The notes: generated from the sequence alone by a model not told the origin. A stretch of DNA of 64,000 bases from Pseudomonadota bacterium (GCA_021848605.1 JAJZUM010000001.1:1-64000); one strand, 5' to 3'; counted from the stretch's first letter, positions 37,314-49,529 are shown. Numbers and translations: made by a program.

Positions 37314-40013
37314 TCACAGTGACCGTTGAATGACCTGAACATCGAAGACTTCGATTTTGTCGCCAGCCCGCACATCGTTGTAGCCCTTCACCGCCAAACC
37401 GCACTCCACACCATTACGCACTTCCTGCACATCATCCTTGAATCGACGTAACGACTCCAGTTCGCCCTGGAAAATCACGACCTCGTCGCGTAGAACACGA
37501 ATCGGTTTATTGCGGTACATGGTACCTTCAAGCACCATACAACCGGCAGCAGCACCAAACTTCGAGGACCGGAATACCTCACGTACTTGAGCCACGCCAA
37601 GGATCGTTTCGCGATGCTCTGGACTAAGCAACCCAGACATCGCTGCTTTCACATCATCAATCAGTTCATAGATAATGCTGTAATAACGCAGTTCAATATC
37701 ATCCTTGACACACTTGGCACGCGCCTGTGCATCAGCACGTACGTTAAAGCCGAGAATGACAGCACCCGTCGATTCAGCCAGATTGACATCCGACTCGGTA
37801 ATCGCACCAACTCCCGAGGCGACAACGGCAACCTTGACCTCATCCGTAGAGAGTTCCTGTAAGGCGCCAAGGAGTGCTTCCAAGGAACCACGAACATCGG
37901 TCTTCAGCACCAAACGTACCGAAGAACTTTCATTTTTACCCAATGAGGCAAAAACATTCTCAAGTTTGGAACCGGAATGGCGAACCATGCGTGCCTGTCG
38001 TTCACGGGCCACTCGAAAGTCAGCGACTTCACGTGCCTTACGCTCATCATCAACAACCAGGAATTCATCGCCGGCATCGGGTGCTTCCGGCAAACCAAGA
38101 ATTTCGACAGGAATGGAAGGACCGGCGCTACGTATGGCCTGACCATTTTCGTCATACATGGCACGGACCCTTCCATAGTGCATACCCGCCAGGACAAGAT
38201 CACCCTGATTCAGGGTCCCCTTCTGCACCAGTAAAGAAGCCACAGCGCCGCGTCCCTTGTCAACGCGCGCCTCAATGACAACACCTTGTGCCTTAGCATT
38301 GACGACTGCCCTGAGTTCAAGGAGCTCTGCCTGAATCAAAATAGCTTCAAGGAGGTCATCAATGCCCTGACCGGTGTGTGCTGAGACACGAACAACCTGC
38401 GTATCACCGCCCCACTCCTCGGGCACCACCTGTTTCACCGACAGTTCATTGAGTACCCGATCCGGGTCAGCAGATGCTTTATCCATCTTGTTGACCGCAA
38501 CAATCAACGGCACGCCTGCTGCACGGGCATGGTCAATGGCTTCCTCCGTCTGAGGCATGACTCCATCATCAGCAGCAACAACAATAACCACAATATCCGT
38601 GGCCTGGGCACCACGGGCACGCATGGCCGTAAATGCCGCATGACCGGGCGTATCAAGGAAGGTAATCATTCCTCTCGGTGTTTCAACATGGTAAGCGCCG
38701 ATATGCTGGGTGATGCCCCCGGCTTCACCGGCTGCGACTCGGGTACGACGGATATAATCCAGTAAAGAAGTCTTGCCATGATCGACATGACCCATGATGG
38801 TGACAACGGGCGCACGTGGCAACTGATCAGCTCCACCATCTTCCATCGATTGCATCAACGAATCTTCCACAGCCGTCGCCGAAACAAAAACGGGCTTGTG
38901 GCCCATTTCCTCAACCACCAATGCGGCAGTTGCCTGATCAACAGTTTGATTCGCCGTGACAATTTCACCCATTTTCATCAGCACACGTATTACTTCGCGC
39001 ACCTTGACCGCCATCTTCTGGGCAAGATCTGCGACGGTGATCAATTCACCGATTGCAACATCATAGACCTGCTTTTCAACTGGCTTTTCAAAACCATGCT
39101 TGCGCGAAAGCGCTGAATTAAGAGCCTTGGGCTGGGGACGGAAGCTGACTTCTTCCTCACGTTTTTTCCCCTTACCCTTACCCGATTTACTTGCGCCACC
39201 CCGGCGAATTTCACGATCTTCACGAGCAAAAGAATCTTCGTAGGCCGTACCGACCAGCCCACGAGCCAAGGGCACATCTTCCAGGCGAACCTCTTCGCGT
39301 TCCCGACCGCGCTGTTCAAGTTCTTCGGCAATTCGACGCGCCTGTTCAAGCGTTTTGCGCCGGGCAATTTCTTCCCGCTCTTTTCGCAATTGCTCTTCCT
39401 GACGCTGTTTGGCTTCTTCAGCAGCCTTTTGCCTTGCCTGCTCTGCTTCGCGGCGTGCCTGTTCTTCCGCGAGTTCCTCTTTTGATTTTGGCGGCTGATT
39501 CGCCTGACGCCTTGCTTCAGCTGCCTCACGTGCTTTTTGCTGAGCCAACTCAAGTGCGCGTCGCTCTTCTTCCTGACGACGCTGTTCTTCCTGACGACGA
39601 GCTTCTTCTTCCGCACGCGCCCGAGCTTCAGCGGCCAAACGTTCCTCTTCCTGGCGTCTTGCCTGTTCTTCCTGTTCAAGACGGGCCCGCTCTTCAGCCT
39701 CATCCTGACCATCCACCTTGACATAGGTACGCTTCTTACGGACCTCCACAGCAACCGTCTTGGCCTTGCCTCCGCTAGCAGGACCCGTTTTCAGGGTTGT
39801 TGTGGTCCGACGTTGCAAGGTGATCCGCGGTCCTGCTTCTGCAGCATCGCCATGAGCGCGCTTCAGAAAAAGCAGTAGCGCCTGCTTGTCAGCATCGCTG
39901 ATCTGATCATCAGCACGTTTAAGACCAAGGCCGGCCTGCTGCATCTGCTGCAACAGCGTCTCAACCGGCCTGCCGACCGTTTCTGCCAACTGTTTTACTG
40001 TAACTTCTGCCAT
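37314..40013 (-). CDS. infB: Translation initiation factor IF-2
   Basis: An 899-aa GTPase that brings initiator tRNA to the 30S subunit. It has an N-terminal IF2N domain, a very long Glu/Arg/Gln/Ala-rich helical linker (about 100-260), a second IF2N-like region ([19 protein letters not shown]), and the G domain with [23 protein letters not shown] and NKMD. EF-P-like C-terminal domains follow. Its initiator tRNA partner gene is in the same block at 42083-42159. Confidence 0.97.
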   Translation of the reverse strand: MAEVTVKQLAETVGRPVETLLQQMQQAGLGLKRADDQISDADKQALLLFLKRAHGDAAEAGPRITLQRRTTTTLKTGPASGGKAKTVAVEVRKKRTYVKVDGQDEAEERARLEQEEQARRQEEERLAAEARARAEEEARRQEEQRRQEEERRALELAQQKAREAAEARRQANQPPKSKEELAEEQARREAEQARQKAAEEAKQRQEEQLRKEREEIARRKTLEQARRIAEELEQRGREREEVRLEDVPLARGLVGTAYEDSFAREDREIRRGGASKSGKGKGKKREEEVSFRPQPKALNSALSRKHGFEKPVEKQVYDVAIGELITVADLAQKMAVKVREVIRVLMKMGEIVTANQTVDQATAALVVEEMGHKPVFVSATAVEDSLMQSMEDGGADQLPRAPVVTIMGHVDHGKTSLLDYIRRTRVAAGEAGGITQHIGAYHVETPRGMITFLDTPGHAAFTAMRARGAQATDIVVIVVAADDGVMPQTEEAIDHARAAGVPLIVAVNKMDKASADPDRVLNELSVKQVVPEEWGGDTQVVRVSAHTGQGIDDLLEAILIQAELLELRAVVNAKAQGVVIEARVDKGRGAVASLLVQKGTLNQGDLVLAGMHYGRVRAMYDENGQAIRSAGPSIPVEILGLPEAPDAGDEFLVVDDERKAREVADFRVARERQARMVRHSGSKLENVFASLGKNESSSVRLVLKTDVRGSLEALLGALQELSTDEVKVAVVASGVGAITESDVNLAESTGAVILGFNVRADAQARAKCVKDDIELRYYSIIYELIDDVKAAMSGLLSPEHRETILGVAQVREVFRSSKFGAAAGCMVLEGTMYRNKPIRVLRDEVVIFQGELESLRRFKDDVQEVRNGVECGLAVKGYNDVRAGDKIEVFDVQVIQRSL

Positions 40014-40036
40014 TTCTGCAATTCTCCCTCGACACC

Positions 40037-41509
40037 CTAGCGAAACCAGGGCTCCCGAGCCTTCATGATCAATGCAGATGCCCGTTCCGGACCCACACCC
40101 TCAATATCGGCGATGTCATCAACACCCTGTTCCGCAAGGTCTTCCATGGTACAAATGCCTCTGCCGGCCAATTTATGGGCAAGCGCTTGATCCATGCCTT
40201 CCATTTCCAAAAGATCAGCCTCTGGGGTACCCGACTGTTCCTCACTGACTAAAGCACGTGTTAGCAACATGTCCTTGGCACGTTGCCTGAGGGCTGCGAC
40301 AAGCTCTTCATCAAAACCTTCAATCGCAAGCATTTCTTCAACCGGTACATAGGCCACTTCTTCAAGGGAGGTAAATCCTTCCTGAACCAGCAGAACAGCC
40401 AAATCTTCATCGACACCCAGATCATTCATCATGACCTGAACCTGGGACTGCATTTCAGTCTGATGTCGCTCTTCCGCATCCTTGACGGTCATCACATTTA
40501 GGCGCCACCCGGTCAGTTCAGAGGCCAATCGCACATTTTGCCCACCACGCCCAATCGCCAAAGCCAGTTGTTCATCAAGAACCGCTACATCCATGGAATG
40601 GGCATCCTCGTCAACAACGATGGAGGCCACTTCGGCAGGCTGCAACGCATTGATCACAAACTGGGCAGGATTATCATCCCACAGCACAATATCTACCCGC
40701 TCTCCGCCAAGAGCCTCACTGACTTGTTGTACGCGCGAACCGCGCATACCAATACAGGCACCCTGGGGATCAATACGATGATCGTTACTCTTAACGGCGA
40801 TTTTGGCACGAAGTCCTGGATCACGGGCCGCACCCTTGATCTCAATAATCTCTTCACCAATCTCGGGTACTTCAATCCGGAATTTCTCGATCAACATTTC
40901 AGGACGTGTGCGCGACACGAGCAACTGAGCGCCACGATTTTCATTATTGATGGCATAAAGTACAGCAGAAACGGTTTCGCCCATACGAAACGATTCGCGA
41001 GGCAACATCTCCTCACGGGCCAAATAAGCCTCAGCGTTACCACCTAGATCCAGCAGAATTCCATCACGGGTCACTTTCTTGACCGAGCCACGCAGAATCT
41101 CACCCACCCGATGCCGAAAGGCTTCAACAATCAGCGCCCGCTCAGCCTCACGTACTTTCTGTACAATTACTTGTTTGGCAGTCTGCGCTGCGATACGACC
41201 AAAGTCGACCGAGGGAATACTTTCTTCGCGAATGTCCCCAAGCTTCATACCCTCTGGCGCCACATCACTGATAGCAAGCTGTTGTGCAGGCATTTCATGA
41301 TCTTCATCCGCCACGACGGTCCATCGCCGAAAGGTCTCGTAATCACCGGTTTTACGGTTAATAGCGACACGGACATCAACTTCGTCGTTATCCAGTCTTT
41401 TTTTGGTCGCAGCAACCAATGCCTGCTCCAAAGCCTGAAAAATAATCTCCCGGGCAACGCCTTTTTCATTGCTGACTGAGTCAACGACTGCAAGTATTTC
41501 TTTACCCAT
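40037..41509 (-). CDS. nusA: Transcription elongation/termination factor NusA
   Basis: A 490-aa RNA-polymerase-binding factor. The N-terminal domain starts [18 protein letters not shown], an S1 domain follows, then two KH domains ([26 protein letters not shown] and [17 protein letters not shown]). Two acidic helix-hairpin repeats close the chain, as in E. coli. It follows rimP by 30 bases in the rimP-nusA-infB operon. Confidence 0.97.
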   Translation of the reverse strand: MGKEILAVVDSVSNEKGVAREIIFQALEQALVAATKKRLDNDEVDVRVAINRKTGDYETFRRWTVVADEDHEMPAQQLAISDVAPEGMKLGDIREESIPSVDFGRIAAQTAKQVIVQKVREAERALIVEAFRHRVGEILRGSVKKVTRDGILLDLGGNAEAYLAREEMLPRESFRMGETVSAVLYAINNENRGAQLLVSRTRPEMLIEKFRIEVPEIGEEIIEIKGAARDPGLRAKIAVKSNDHRIDPQGACIGMRGSRVQQVSEALGGERVDIVLWDDNPAQFVINALQPAEVASIVVDEDAHSMDVAVLDEQLALAIGRGGQNVRLASELTGWRLNVMTVKDAEERHQTEMQSQVQVMMNDLGVDEDLAVLLVQEGFTSLEEVAYVPVEEMLAIEGFDEELVAALRQRAKDMLLTRALVSEEQSGTPEADLLEMEGMDQALAHKLAGRGICTMEDLAEQGVDDIADIEGVGPERASALIMKAREPWFR

Positions 41510-41539
41510 AATTCCCGCACCTCATCCCAAACAACAGGC

Positions 41540-41998
41540 TTAATCCGCAACGCGATGTGCTTTATCGACCTGTACAAACGCGATAGACACCGGTTGTCCA
41601 TCCACATTCATTTCCAGGTTTCCATCAGCAACCCCAGTCAGGACTCCCTTGAAGCGCCTCCGCCCTTGTATAGGCGCAAGCAGACGAACTGAAATCTCAT
41701 CTCCGACAAAGAGCGCACACTGCTCGAGGGTAAACAAGGGTCGATCCCATCCTGGAGACGAAACTTCAAGCGTATATTCACCCGCAATCGGATCTTCAAC
41801 ATCAAGCAGGGCACTGACCTGACGACTGACTTCAGCACACTGATCAACGGTCACACCCTGTTCTGTGTCAATAAAAATACGCAGGATACTACGGCGTCCC
41901 TGCTGAAAGAACTCAACACCCCACAGCGAAACACGACACGCTTCAACCGCTGGCCGGACCAGGTCCCGCAAACGATCTGCCTTGGTCAACGTCGACAT
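41540..41998 (-). CDS. rimP: Ribosome maturation factor RimP
   Basis: A 152-aa factor for 30S assembly. Typical segments are LWGVEFFQQGRRSILRIFID, CAEVSRQVSALLDVEDPI and YTLEVSSPGWDRPLF. ATG 41998 has GGAG four to five bases ahead. That site directly touches the U-tract of an intrinsic terminator. A longer open frame to 42052 runs through the terminator and is not the start. Confidence 0.94.
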   Translation of the reverse strand: MSTLTKADRLRDLVRPAVEACRVSLWGVEFFQQGRRSILRIFIDTEQGVTVDQCAEVSRQVSALLDVEDPIAGEYTLEVSSPGWDRPLFTLEQCALFVGDEISVRLLAPIQGRRRFKGVLTGVADGNLEMNVDGQPVSIAFVQVDKAHRVAD

Positions 41999-42005
41999 AC
42001 CACTC

Positions 42006-42030
42006 CAAAAAAAATGGGGCACAAGCCCCT
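42006..42030 (-). terminator. Intrinsic terminator immediately before rimP
   Basis: GGGGC, a four-base loop and GCCCC (42016-42029) are followed on the minus strand by ATTTTTTTT (42007-42014). The rimP ribosome-binding site starts at the end of the U-run. Confidence 0.85.
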
Positions 42031-42039
42031 GAAAACCTG

Positions 42040-42064
42040 AAAAAAAGCCCACATGTCGTGGGCC
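42040..42064 (-). terminator. Intrinsic terminator after tRNA-fMet
   Basis: GCCCAC and GTGGGC (42047-42063) with a five-base loop precede a run of T's on the minus strand. It lies 20 bases after the tRNA 3' end and is followed by a second terminator. Confidence 0.85.
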
Positions 42065-42082
42065 TAAGTTCTACCAAAAAAT

Positions 42083-42159
<77 letters not shown>

Positions 42160-42267
42160 TCAGAGGACGCAATAATAGTGGCGAATCAAAGCAGTGTCAA
42201 GCAATCATTCCAACAAACCAGCAACAAAAAGGGAAGGAAGAAAGAAAAGCCCTTGAACCAGAATATT

Positions 42268-42352
42268 TGGTGCGGAAGGAGGGACTTGAACCCTCACGGC
42301 ATAAGCCACTACCCCCTCAAGATAGCGTGTCTACCAATTCCACCACTTCCGC
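42268..42352 (-). tRNA. tRNA-Leu (GAG)
   Basis: An 85-base class II tRNA with CCA encoded. It starts GCGGAAGTGGTGGAATTGGTAG and has a long variable arm (about GTGGCTTATGCC). The anticodon loop TTGAGGG gives GAG, reading CUY codons. It lies between secG and the initiator tRNA gene. Confidence 0.95.
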
Positions 42353-42365
42353 AAAACCTGACAAA

Positions 42366-42704
42366 CTACTTCGGCAAACCCGACAAATCAGGTGCCGAAT
42401 TTTTTTGTACACCAGCAGCAGATACCGGAACCGTCAAAGCTGCAGGCAATACAATCTTCTGATGTGCCTGCACATCCCGGTGTGCAAAATACGCCAACGA
42501 GAGGCTTGTCATCATAAACACCCCCGCCAGCCATGCTGTAACCTTCGTTAAAAACGAAGCAGAACCCGCTGCTCCAAAAACCGTCTGGGAGGCACCACCA
42601 CCAAAGGATGCCCCCGCTTCAGCACCTTTACCCTGCTGAAGGAGGATCAATCCTATCATGACCACCGCAATCAGACAATGAATCAGAAGCACAAAATTTT
42701 CCAT
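42366..42704 (-). CDS. secG: Protein translocase subunit SecG
   Basis: A 112-aa inner-membrane part of SecYEG. Two membrane helices (about 4-22 and 53-72) enclose the conserved LLQQGKGAEAGASFGGGASQ loop, with VFGAAGSASFLTK after it. The C-terminal tail is variable. ATG 42704 lies eight bases from the tpiA stop; the frame open to 42803 is not used. Confidence 0.94.
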   Translation of the reverse strand: MENFVLLIHCLIAVVMIGLILLQQGKGAEAGASFGGGASQTVFGAAGSASFLTKVTAWLAGVFMMTSLSLAYFAHRDVQAHQKIVLPAALTVPVSAAGVQKNSAPDLSGLPK

Positions 42705-42711
42705 CTTAACC

Positions 42712-43515
42712 TCAAGCTCTTTCAACGTGTGGCCAATCAACCACGGCTTTGCAGATCTGGCCAAACTGATCGGCATCCAGAGAAGCACCACCAACGAGTA
42801 CACCGTTCACTGATGATAGCGCAAGCAATTGTGGCATTAGAGCCGGCTTGACACTTCCACCATACAACACCGGTACAACCTGACCTGCATCTCCCAGGTC
42901 TTGCAGACGCTGGTGAATATGGCCATGGATGGCGGCTATGTGTTCTGGATTGGCCACCTTACCCGTTCCGATCGACCAAACCGGTTCATAAGCAACCAGC
43001 AAACGACTCCAGTCAACCCAATCACGCAAAATATCCAACTGCCTGTCAATCACCGAAACGGTCTGACCTGCCTCATGGGCTGCCAGATCTTCTCCCAGGC
43101 AAAGCACAACAGACATGCCTTGCTCAGCAATGCGCTGCATCTGGGCACGCAGCACATCATCTTTTTGTTCAAGATCAGCACGACACTCCGAGTGCCCCAC
43201 CAGTACAAGCTGTACACCCAAATCAGCCAGCATCGCTGCAGAACATTGACCGGTAAAAGCCCCATCGACATGTGCACTTGCCTGCTGCGCGGCCAATAAA
43301 ATCGCACTATTTTTCAGTATGGACCCGACAACATCAAGATGTACAAGCGCAGGAGCAACAGCAACATGCAACGGATCAGGGCATTGTGAGGTCATTGCCA
43401 ACATTTGGTACGCAAGATCTTTGCACACCTGTAAGCGGCCATGCATTTTCCAATTACCAATGACCCAGAATCCGGTCAATTTACGTTCTCCATCAAGGCG
43501 GGGGATTTTACCCAT
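42712..43515 (-). CDS. tpiA: Triosephosphate isomerase
   Basis: A TIM-barrel enzyme that interconverts dihydroxyacetone phosphate and glyceraldehyde 3-phosphate. The substrate Lys lies in IGNWKMHG, the catalytic His in LVGHSECR, the catalytic Glu in AYEPVWSIGTG and the phosphate loop in LYGGSV. The start is unsure: ATG 43515 gives 267 residues. A TTG at 43479 with GGAG eight bases ahead gives 255 and places the family's usual N-terminus (LTGFWVIGNWK) near the start. Confidence 0.95.
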   Translation of the reverse strand: MGKIPRLDGERKLTGFWVIGNWKMHGRLQVCKDLAYQMLAMTSQCPDPLHVAVAPALVHLDVVGSILKNSAILLAAQQASAHVDGAFTGQCSAAMLADLGVQLVLVGHSECRADLEQKDDVLRAQMQRIAEQGMSVVLCLGEDLAAHEAGQTVSVIDRQLDILRDWVDWSRLLVAYEPVWSIGTGKVANPEHIAAIHGHIHQRLQDLGDAGQVVPVLYGGSVKPALMPQLLALSSVNGVLVGGASLDADQFGQICKAVVDWPHVERA

Positions 43516-43541
43516 TTCCCGTCGACTCTACAAGCACCACG

Positions 43542-44879
43542 CTACATGCAGTGGCGCACCGTATCACTCAGCAGTTCTGCACAACGCTGCACCTGCATCC
43601 GATCTTCGCCCTCGACCATGACCCGAATCAACGGCTCGGTACCCGATGCCCGCAGCAATACCCGGCCGCGCGAACCCAGTTCTGCCTCAACAGCCTTTTG
43701 TGCCGCGATCACATCAGGATGTTGCAACGGACTTCCAGACCCGGCTGTACGCACATTAATCATGACTTGGGGAAATTTCTGCAATTTTGTGCGTTCTTGA
43801 AGGAGCGTGGTCTGCAGCCGAACGATCCGCGCCAAAACCTGCAGGCTCGCGATGATGGCATCACCGGTCGAAGTCTTGTCAAGGCAAACAATGTGACCTG
43901 AAGACTCTCCGCCCAAAAACCAGCCATGGCGTTCAAGTTCAGCCATAACATAGCGGTCTCCCACTTTAGCACGGACAAAGGTAAGCCCCATCTCCTTCAA
44001 GGCAAGTTCCAATGCCAAGTTACTCATGAGTGTGCCGACCACCCCACCAAGCGCCACACCCTGATCTTGGCGCTCACGGGCAATCATCAGTAACAACTCG
44101 TCACCATCAACAATATCTCCAGCACTGTCAACCATGATCAGTCGGTCACCATCACCATCCAGCGCAATGCCAATATCAGCTCTGTGGGTCCGAACCGCAT
44201 GCACCAGAGCCTGGGGGGACGTTGCACCGCAGTCCTCATTGATGTTCAGGCCATCCGGAGACACACCAATCCTGAAAACTTCGGCACCAAGCTCACTGTA
44301 GACATTCGGTGCAACCTGATAGGTTGCACCATGCGCACAATCGACAACGATCCTTAATCCACGCAGACTGTACTGATTTGGGAAACTTGCTTTACAGAAT
44401 TCAATATAGCGCCCGCGTGCATCTTCTTGTCGGTAGGCTCGTCCAATGCGCTCAGGTGCAACCGTTCGAATCGGTTGCTCCAGCATCAGTTCAATGGATT
44501 GCTCAACATCATCCGGTAGTTTTCGTCCATTGCCTGCAAAAAATTTAATCCCGTTATCATAATAGGGATTATGGGACGCAGAAATCACAACACCCGCTTG
44601 GGCCTGGAACGCACGTGTCAGATAGGCAATGGCAGGTGTAGGCATAGGTCCAAGCAAACGAACACCCACACCCGCGGCAGCAAAGCCGGCCTCCATCGCT
44701 GATTCGAGCAAATATCCGGACAGGCGGGTATCTTTGCCCATGACAATCTGGGCATCTCGCTGATCACCCGCCAATACCCGCCCAGCGGCATACCCCAGAC
44801 GCATGGCAAACTCGGGAGTAATGGGTTCTTCTCCAACTCGCCCACGCACCCCATCGGTTCCAAAATATTTGCGTTTCAT
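43542..44879 (-). CDS. glmM: Phosphoglucosamine mutase
   Basis: A 445-aa enzyme that converts glucosamine 6-phosphate to glucosamine 1-phosphate for UDP-GlcNAc and cell-wall synthesis. The phosphoserine is Ser102 in [13 protein letters not shown]. The metal loop DGDGDR and the sugar-binding GGESSGH are present. ATG 44879 overlaps the folP stop (ATGA) and gives the E. coli length. Confidence 0.96.
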   Translation of the reverse strand: MKRKYFGTDGVRGRVGEEPITPEFAMRLGYAAGRVLAGDQRDAQIVMGKDTRLSGYLLESAMEAGFAAAGVGVRLLGPMPTPAIAYLTRAFQAQAGVVISASHNPYYDNGIKFFAGNGRKLPDDVEQSIELMLEQPIRTVAPERIGRAYRQEDARGRYIEFCKASFPNQYSLRGLRIVVDCAHGATYQVAPNVYSELGAEVFRIGVSPDGLNINEDCGATSPQALVHAVRTHRADIGIALDGDGDRLIMVDSAGDIVDGDELLLMIARERQDQGVALGGVVGTLMSNLALELALKEMGLTFVRAKVGDRYVMAELERHGWFLGGESSGHIVCLDKTSTGDAIIASLQVLARIVRLQTTLLQERTKLQKFPQVMINVRTAGSGSPLQHPDVIAAQKAVEAELGSRGRVLLRASGTEPLIRVMVEGEDRMQVQRCAELLSDTVRHCM

Positions 44880-45715
44880 TCCAGTTCCTTCCTCAATTCT
44901 TGCCATACCCTCAAAACATCACAGGTTTCGCGCACATCATGGACCCGGATCATGGCCACGCCCTGTTCGGCGGCCCAATAGGCAGCAGCTAAACTTGCTG
45001 ACAAGCGATCCTCTACCGACCGTCCGCCAAGCAGATGATTCCACATTGATTTGCGGGAAACCCCCACCAAAACCGGCTTATGCTCACTCCATAACCGGAT
45101 AGAACGGAGCAATTTCATATTATGTTCAAGATTTTTACCAAACCCAAATCCCGGATCGAGACAAATATTCTCTGGCGTAATACCCTGCCGCATCGCCCAA
45201 TTCATTTTTTTATGTAAAAATTCATCAACCTCAGCCACCACATCGGTATAAACAGGGTTATTTTGCATGGTTCGGGGTGCGCCCTGCATATGCATAAGAC
45301 AGCAGGCAGCTCCCGCCTCAGCAATGACTGCAGCCGACCCTACATCAGCAAGAGCCGTGACATCATTGATCATGTCAGCGCCTTCAGCCAGAACCTGACG
45401 CATCACCACTGCAGAAGCGGTATCTACGGATACAGGGATCATGCTTTGTCGGCGAATCTCGCGCAACACAGGCAGAAGACGCTCAACCTGTAACTCAGCG
45501 GGCACCGAAATCGATCCCGGGCGGGTACTTTCCGCCCCAAGGTCAAGGATATCCGCTCCAGCATCAATCAACGCCAAAGCATGATCGATTGCCTTATGGC
45601 TTTCCAGAAAGACACCACCATCAGAAAAAGAATCGGGAGTAATATTGATAATTCCCATAACCCATGGCCGGGCATGCTTCCATACCCGGCCACGGCTCTT
45701 TAGGCTCCAGACCAC
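44876..45715 (-). CDS. folP: Dihydropteroate synthase
   Basis: A 279-aa folate enzyme that joins p-aminobenzoate to the pterin pyrophosphate. [37 protein letters not shown] and GVSRKS are the standard motifs. It is the target family of sulfonamides. It sits between ftsH (3-base gap) and glmM (ATGA), as in E. coli. Confidence 0.96.
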   Translation of the reverse strand: MVWSLKSRGRVWKHARPWVMGIINITPDSFSDGGVFLESHKAIDHALALIDAGADILDLGAESTRPGSISVPAELQVERLLPVLREIRRQSMIPVSVDTASAVVMRQVLAEGADMINDVTALADVGSAAVIAEAGAACCLMHMQGAPRTMQNNPVYTDVVAEVDEFLHKKMNWAMRQGITPENICLDPGFGFGKNLEHNMKLLRSIRLWSEHKPVLVGVSRKSMWNHLLGGRSVEDRLSASLAAAYWAAEQGVAMIRVHDVRETCDVLRVWQELRKELE

Positions 45716-45718
45716 TGC

Positions 45719-47668
45719 TCAGGCAGCGCCTGGATTGGGCGTTGCACCAGGCATCAGCATAGGTTCTGCGGAATTTTCTGACTCTGAAGAACCTGTACGC
45801 TCACTTCCAGTCTTGCCTGTTCCACCAACATCCCAGTTCTGCGGGGGCGTTGGTGTCTTTCCCTTCATGATTTCATCAATCTGGGCAGCATCGAGCGTTT
45901 CATAATGCATCAGGGCTTGGGCCATGGCATCAAGCTTGTCGCGATGCTCAACCAAAAGATTGAGCGCGGTACCGTAGCAGCGATCAATCACCGCACGAAT
46001 TTCATTATCAATATCAGCAGCGGTCTGCGCCGAAATATTCTTACGCTGAGTAACACTCCGGCCCAAGAAAACTTCACCTTCATCTTCTTCGTAAAGCAAT
46101 GGCCCAAGTTTGTCCGACATACCCCACTTGGTCACCATGTTGCGAGCCAACTCGGTCGCCCGCTGGATATCATTGCTGGCACCGGTAGTCACACCCTCCT
46201 TGCCCAGTGTCATCTCTTCGGCAACCCGCCCTCCAAATAGCGAGCAGATCATCGACTCAAGCCCCCGACGTGAACGGCTGTAACGATCCTCTTCAGGCAA
46301 ATACTGAGTAACACCAAGGGCACGCCCACGGGGAATAATCGAAACCTTATACACTGGATCATGCTCAGGCATGAGGTAACCAACGATGGCATGACCTGCC
46401 TCGTGATAGGCCGTATTCATTTTTTCCTTTTCAGACATGACCATGGATTTGCGTTCCGTACCCATGATGATCTTGTCCTTGGCCTTTTCAAAATCCTGCA
46501 TAGAAACCAGCTTCTTGTTTGCCCGAGCAGCAAACAAAGCTGCCTCATTGACCAGATTGGCCAAATCTGCACCGGAAAAACCCGGCGTACCACGCGCAAT
46601 GACGGCAGAATCAACATCATCAGCCACAGGCACTTTGCGCATATGGACTTTGACAATTTGATCCCGACCACGAATATCAGGAAGTCCAACCACAATTTGA
46701 CGATCAAAACGACCAGGGCGCAGAAGTGCTGAATCCAGCACATCGGGTCGATTGGTTGCGGCAATCACGATAATACCGTCATTGGCCTCAAACCCGTCCA
46801 TTTCCACCAACAGCTGGTTTAATGTCTGTTCGCGTTCATCATGACCACCACCCAAACCAGCACCACGATGCCGACCTACTGCGTCAATTTCATCAATAAA
46901 AATGATACATGGAGCCTGCTTTTTGGCTTGTTCGAACATGTCGCGAACCCGCGACGCACCAACCCCGACAAACATTTCCACAAAATCGGAGCCGGATATG
47001 GAAAAGAAAGGAACCTTGGCTTCACCAGCAATCGCCTTGGCCAGCAGGGTTTTACCCGTGCCTGGGGGACCCACCATCAAAACACCACGCGGTATGCGGC
47101 CACCCAGACGCTGGAATTTGCCAGGATCACGCAAAAATTCAACAATTTCTCCGACATCTTCCTTAGCCTCATCACAACCGGCAACATCGGTAAACGTCGT
47201 TTTAATCTGATCTTCTGACAAAAGGCGAGCACGGCTTTTGCCAAACGTCATCGGCCCACCACGACCTCCTGCACCGCCCTGCATCTGCCGCATGAACAAC
47301 ATGAACAAGGCAACAATAATGATCACTGGAAAGCTAGCCACCAGCAGCTGCATCCACCAGGACTGTTGCTCAGGAGCCACACCCTTGACTTCAACCTTCT
47401 GCTTCAGCATCAGATCCATGATACTGTTGTCTTGCATCGCTGGCCGAACCGTCGTGAAAGGCACCGTGTGACCATCAACGACTTCTTCACCACGGATATT
47501 GAGGCCATCAATAGTGACCACACGGACCTTACCCGCACTCACATCCTGGACAAAGTCAGAATAAGGCATGGGTTGAGACGTTGGCTGCTGACCCAGGTTG
47601 GTATATACATAGGCAACAAGTGCCAGAATAGCCACCCACCACAAAACGGTTTTTACCCAGTTCTTCAA
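45719..47668 (-). CDS. ftsH: ATP-dependent zinc metalloprotease FtsH
   Basis: A 649-aa membrane protease. Two membrane segments (about 5-22 and 108-126) flank a periplasmic domain. The AAA+ domain has GPPGTGKT at 200-207 and [10 protein letters not shown], and the zinc site is HEAGH at 422-426. It starts with TTG at 47668, seven bases after GAGG. It controls LpxC and SecY quality in E. coli. It follows rlmE by nine bases. Confidence 0.97.
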   Translation of the reverse strand: MKNWVKTVLWWVAILALVAYVYTNLGQQPTSQPMPYSDFVQDVSAGKVRVVTIDGLNIRGEEVVDGHTVPFTTVRPAMQDNSIMDLMLKQKVEVKGVAPEQQSWWMQLLVASFPVIIIVALFMLFMRQMQGGAGGRGGPMTFGKSRARLLSEDQIKTTFTDVAGCDEAKEDVGEIVEFLRDPGKFQRLGGRIPRGVLMVGPPGTGKTLLAKAIAGEAKVPFFSISGSDFVEMFVGVGASRVRDMFEQAKKQAPCIIFIDEIDAVGRHRGAGLGGGHDEREQTLNQLLVEMDGFEANDGIIVIAATNRPDVLDSALLRPGRFDRQIVVGLPDIRGRDQIVKVHMRKVPVADDVDSAVIARGTPGFSGADLANLVNEAALFAARANKKLVSMQDFEKAKDKIIMGTERKSMVMSEKEKMNTAYHEAGHAIVGYLMPEHDPVYKVSIIPRGRALGVTQYLPEEDRYSRSRRGLESMICSLFGGRVAEEMTLGKEGVTTGASNDIQRATELARNMVTKWGMSDKLGPLLYEEDEGEVFLGRSVTQRKNISAQTAADIDNEIRAVIDRCYGTALNLLVEHRDKLDAMAQALMHYETLDAAQIDEIMKGKTPTPPQNWDVGGTGKTGSERTGSSESENSAEPMLMPGATPNPGAA

Positions 47669-47677
47669 CTTGTCACC

Positions 47678-48343
47678 TCAATTGGTCATATCGGCCTGTT
47701 CAGGACCGTTCGTAATGCCCGTTTCCGACTTTTTCATCAAACCCAAAAAATAAACCTCCCGAGACCTCGGACGGGATGCCTTGGGCTTCCTCGTTTTCAT
47801 GACCGAAAACCTTTGGGCCATCTCGGCACGGAACGCATCGGAACCCTCACCCTGAAATACTTTGACCAGCATGGCGCCCCCTGGCTTGAGGACGCGGTCA
47901 GCCAGATCAAGAGCAAGTTCACACAAATTCATGGAACGCGCCTGATCCACAGCATCCATTCCTGATATATTGGGTGCCATATCGGATAATACAAGGTCTA
48001 CGGGTCGATTGAAAAGCTGGTCAAGTAATGATTGCACCATAGCCTCCTCCCGAAAATCGCCCTGAATGAATTCCACCCCAGGCAGAGGGTCCATGGGAAG
48101 GATGTCTGTCGCAACGACTCTGCCACGACCTGCTAAAATCCGAGCAACAACCTGGGACCAACTCCCCGGCGCAGCACCAAGATCCAGCACCTGCATTCCT
48201 GGTTTGATCAAGTGATCTTTTTCCTGGACCTCAAGAAGCTTGTAGGCTGAACGCGCCCGATAGCCATCTCGCTGTGCCCGTTGAACATAAGGATCATCGA
48301 CATGTTCCTTGAGCCATCTGCTGCTGCTTTTACTTCGTGGCAT
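47678..48343 (-). CDS. rlmE: 23S rRNA (uridine-2552-2'-O)-methyltransferase
   Basis: A 221-aa SAM enzyme of the RrmJ/FtsJ type. [20 protein letters not shown] starts the chain; [12 protein letters not shown] is the SAM motif. The K-D-K-E tetrad is recognisable in the [16 protein letters not shown] and VKVFQGEG stretches. ATG 48343 fixes the family start. The rlmE-ftsH order is conserved. Confidence 0.95.
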   Translation of the reverse strand: MPRSKSSSRWLKEHVDDPYVQRAQRDGYRARSAYKLLEVQEKDHLIKPGMQVLDLGAAPGSWSQVVARILAGRGRVVATDILPMDPLPGVEFIQGDFREEAMVQSLLDQLFNRPVDLVLSDMAPNISGMDAVDQARSMNLCELALDLADRVLKPGGAMLVKVFQGEGSDAFRAEMAQRFSVMKTRKPKASRPRSREVYFLGLMKKSETGITNGPEQADMTN

Positions 48344-48403
48344 TGAATTCCCAATTCCGTCATCTACGTGTATAGTGTACCATTGTTTGATTCTGTCTCT
48401 GTA

Positions 48404-49198
48404 ATGAAACACATTGAATCCCGCCAAAACCCGTATTTCCAGCAACTTCTGCGCTGGCGTGACCATACTGCTGATCGCAGCAAGGACAAGGTTGCCTTAC
48501 TTGAGGGCATCCACGTCTGTAGCAGCTGGGTTGATCAAGGGCACAGCCTTGTTCAATGGCTGATTAATCCCGAGGCCATGCAGCATCACGAGATTCAGAA
48601 GCTGGTCGATCGTATCCCGGCAGAAATTATCACGCTCAGCCCAGCACGCATGCGTGAATTAAGTGAACACCCTCACCCAACCGGACTTATGGCATTGGCC
48701 AGACGTCCAGAACATCGCGTCTTACAAAGCACCCATGCTGTGATCATTGACCGGATTCAGGACCCTGGAAACCTTGGCACCCTGCTGCGTACCGCTGCTG
48801 CCGCTGGCGTTGGCCTTGTTTTTATTGAACCAGGAAGTACTGACCCGTTCTCACCGCGTTGCCTGAGGGCCGGAATGGGCGCACAAGCGGTCTTGGTCAT
48901 CGAGGAAAACTATGATCCTGAGGCTTGGAAGCCGCGACAACTGGTTGCCACCAGCCTCTCGAACAGCATTTCAATTTATGACGCAGACTTGCAACAGCCT
49001 ACAGCATGGATTTTCGGTAATGAAGGGCAGGGCATTGCATCTGAATGGCTGAACCGAGCCGACGTCCGCATTCACATCCCCATGCACCCAGGTATGGAAT
49101 CACTCAACGTTGCTGCCGCTGCTGCGGTTTGTCTTTTTGAACAACGGCGTCAAGACATGACGTCCCTCAAACACTCACGCTCTGGAACACCCCTATGA
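48404..49198 (+). CDS. TrmH/SpoU-family RNA 2'-O-methyltransferase
   Basis: A 264-aa methyltransferase with an N-terminal substrate-binding part ([12 protein letters not shown]) and a SPOUT knot: [32 protein letters not shown] and [23 protein letters not shown]. The three SpoU motifs are complete. The target base is not clear; the family includes RlmB and TsnR-like enzymes. It is divergent from rlmE and coupled to yhbY by ATGA. Confidence 0.88.
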   Translation: MKHIESRQNPYFQQLLRWRDHTADRSKDKVALLEGIHVCSSWVDQGHSLVQWLINPEAMQHHEIQKLVDRIPAEIITLSPARMRELSEHPHPTGLMALARRPEHRVLQSTHAVIIDRIQDPGNLGTLLRTAAAAGVGLVFIEPGSTDPFSPRCLRAGMGAQAVLVIEENYDPEAWKPRQLVATSLSNSISIYDADLQQPTAWIFGNEGQGIASEWLNRADVRIHIPMHPGMESLNVAAAAAVCLFEQRRQDMTSLKHSRSGTPL

Positions 49199-49521
49199 AA
49201 AACCTGACTGCTGAAGATCGCCAGAACCTCAGACGCATTGGCCATCAACTCAAACCTGTGATTTTGCTTGGAGCTCAGGGTGTGACTGAAGCCTTGATTG
49301 AAGAACTACAGCGAGCTCTCAATGATCATGAACTGATCAAAGTACGTCTTTATGGCGAGGATCGCGACCAACGCAAGGCCGATCTGGAGGCACTCATCAG
49401 TGCTTCTGGATGCCAACTTGTTCAATCCATTGGCAAGATCGCACTTCTACTCCGCCGCAACACTCAGCCAAATCCGCGTCTTTCCAACCTACAACGTTTT
49501 GCACACCTGTTAAATCGATGA
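49195..49521 (+). CDS. yhbY: YhbY-type CRM-domain RNA-binding protein
   Basis: A 108-aa protein with the CRM fold: LRRIGHQLKPVILLGAQGVTE, ALNDHELIKVRLYGEDRDQR and VQSIGKIALLLRR. The family associates with pre-50S ribosomes. Its ATG overlaps the methyltransferase stop. A strong bidirectional terminator follows. Confidence 0.93.
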   Translation: MKNLTAEDRQNLRRIGHQLKPVILLGAQGVTEALIEELQRALNDHELIKVRLYGEDRDQRKADLEALISASGCQLVQSIGKIALLLRRNTQPNPRLSNLQRFAHLLNR

Positions 49522-49529
49522 CTTAAATT

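Noticed and set aside
39041-39754. Long alternate frames inside infB
   Set aside because: They arise from the repetitive Glu/Arg/Gln codons of the IF-2 linker.
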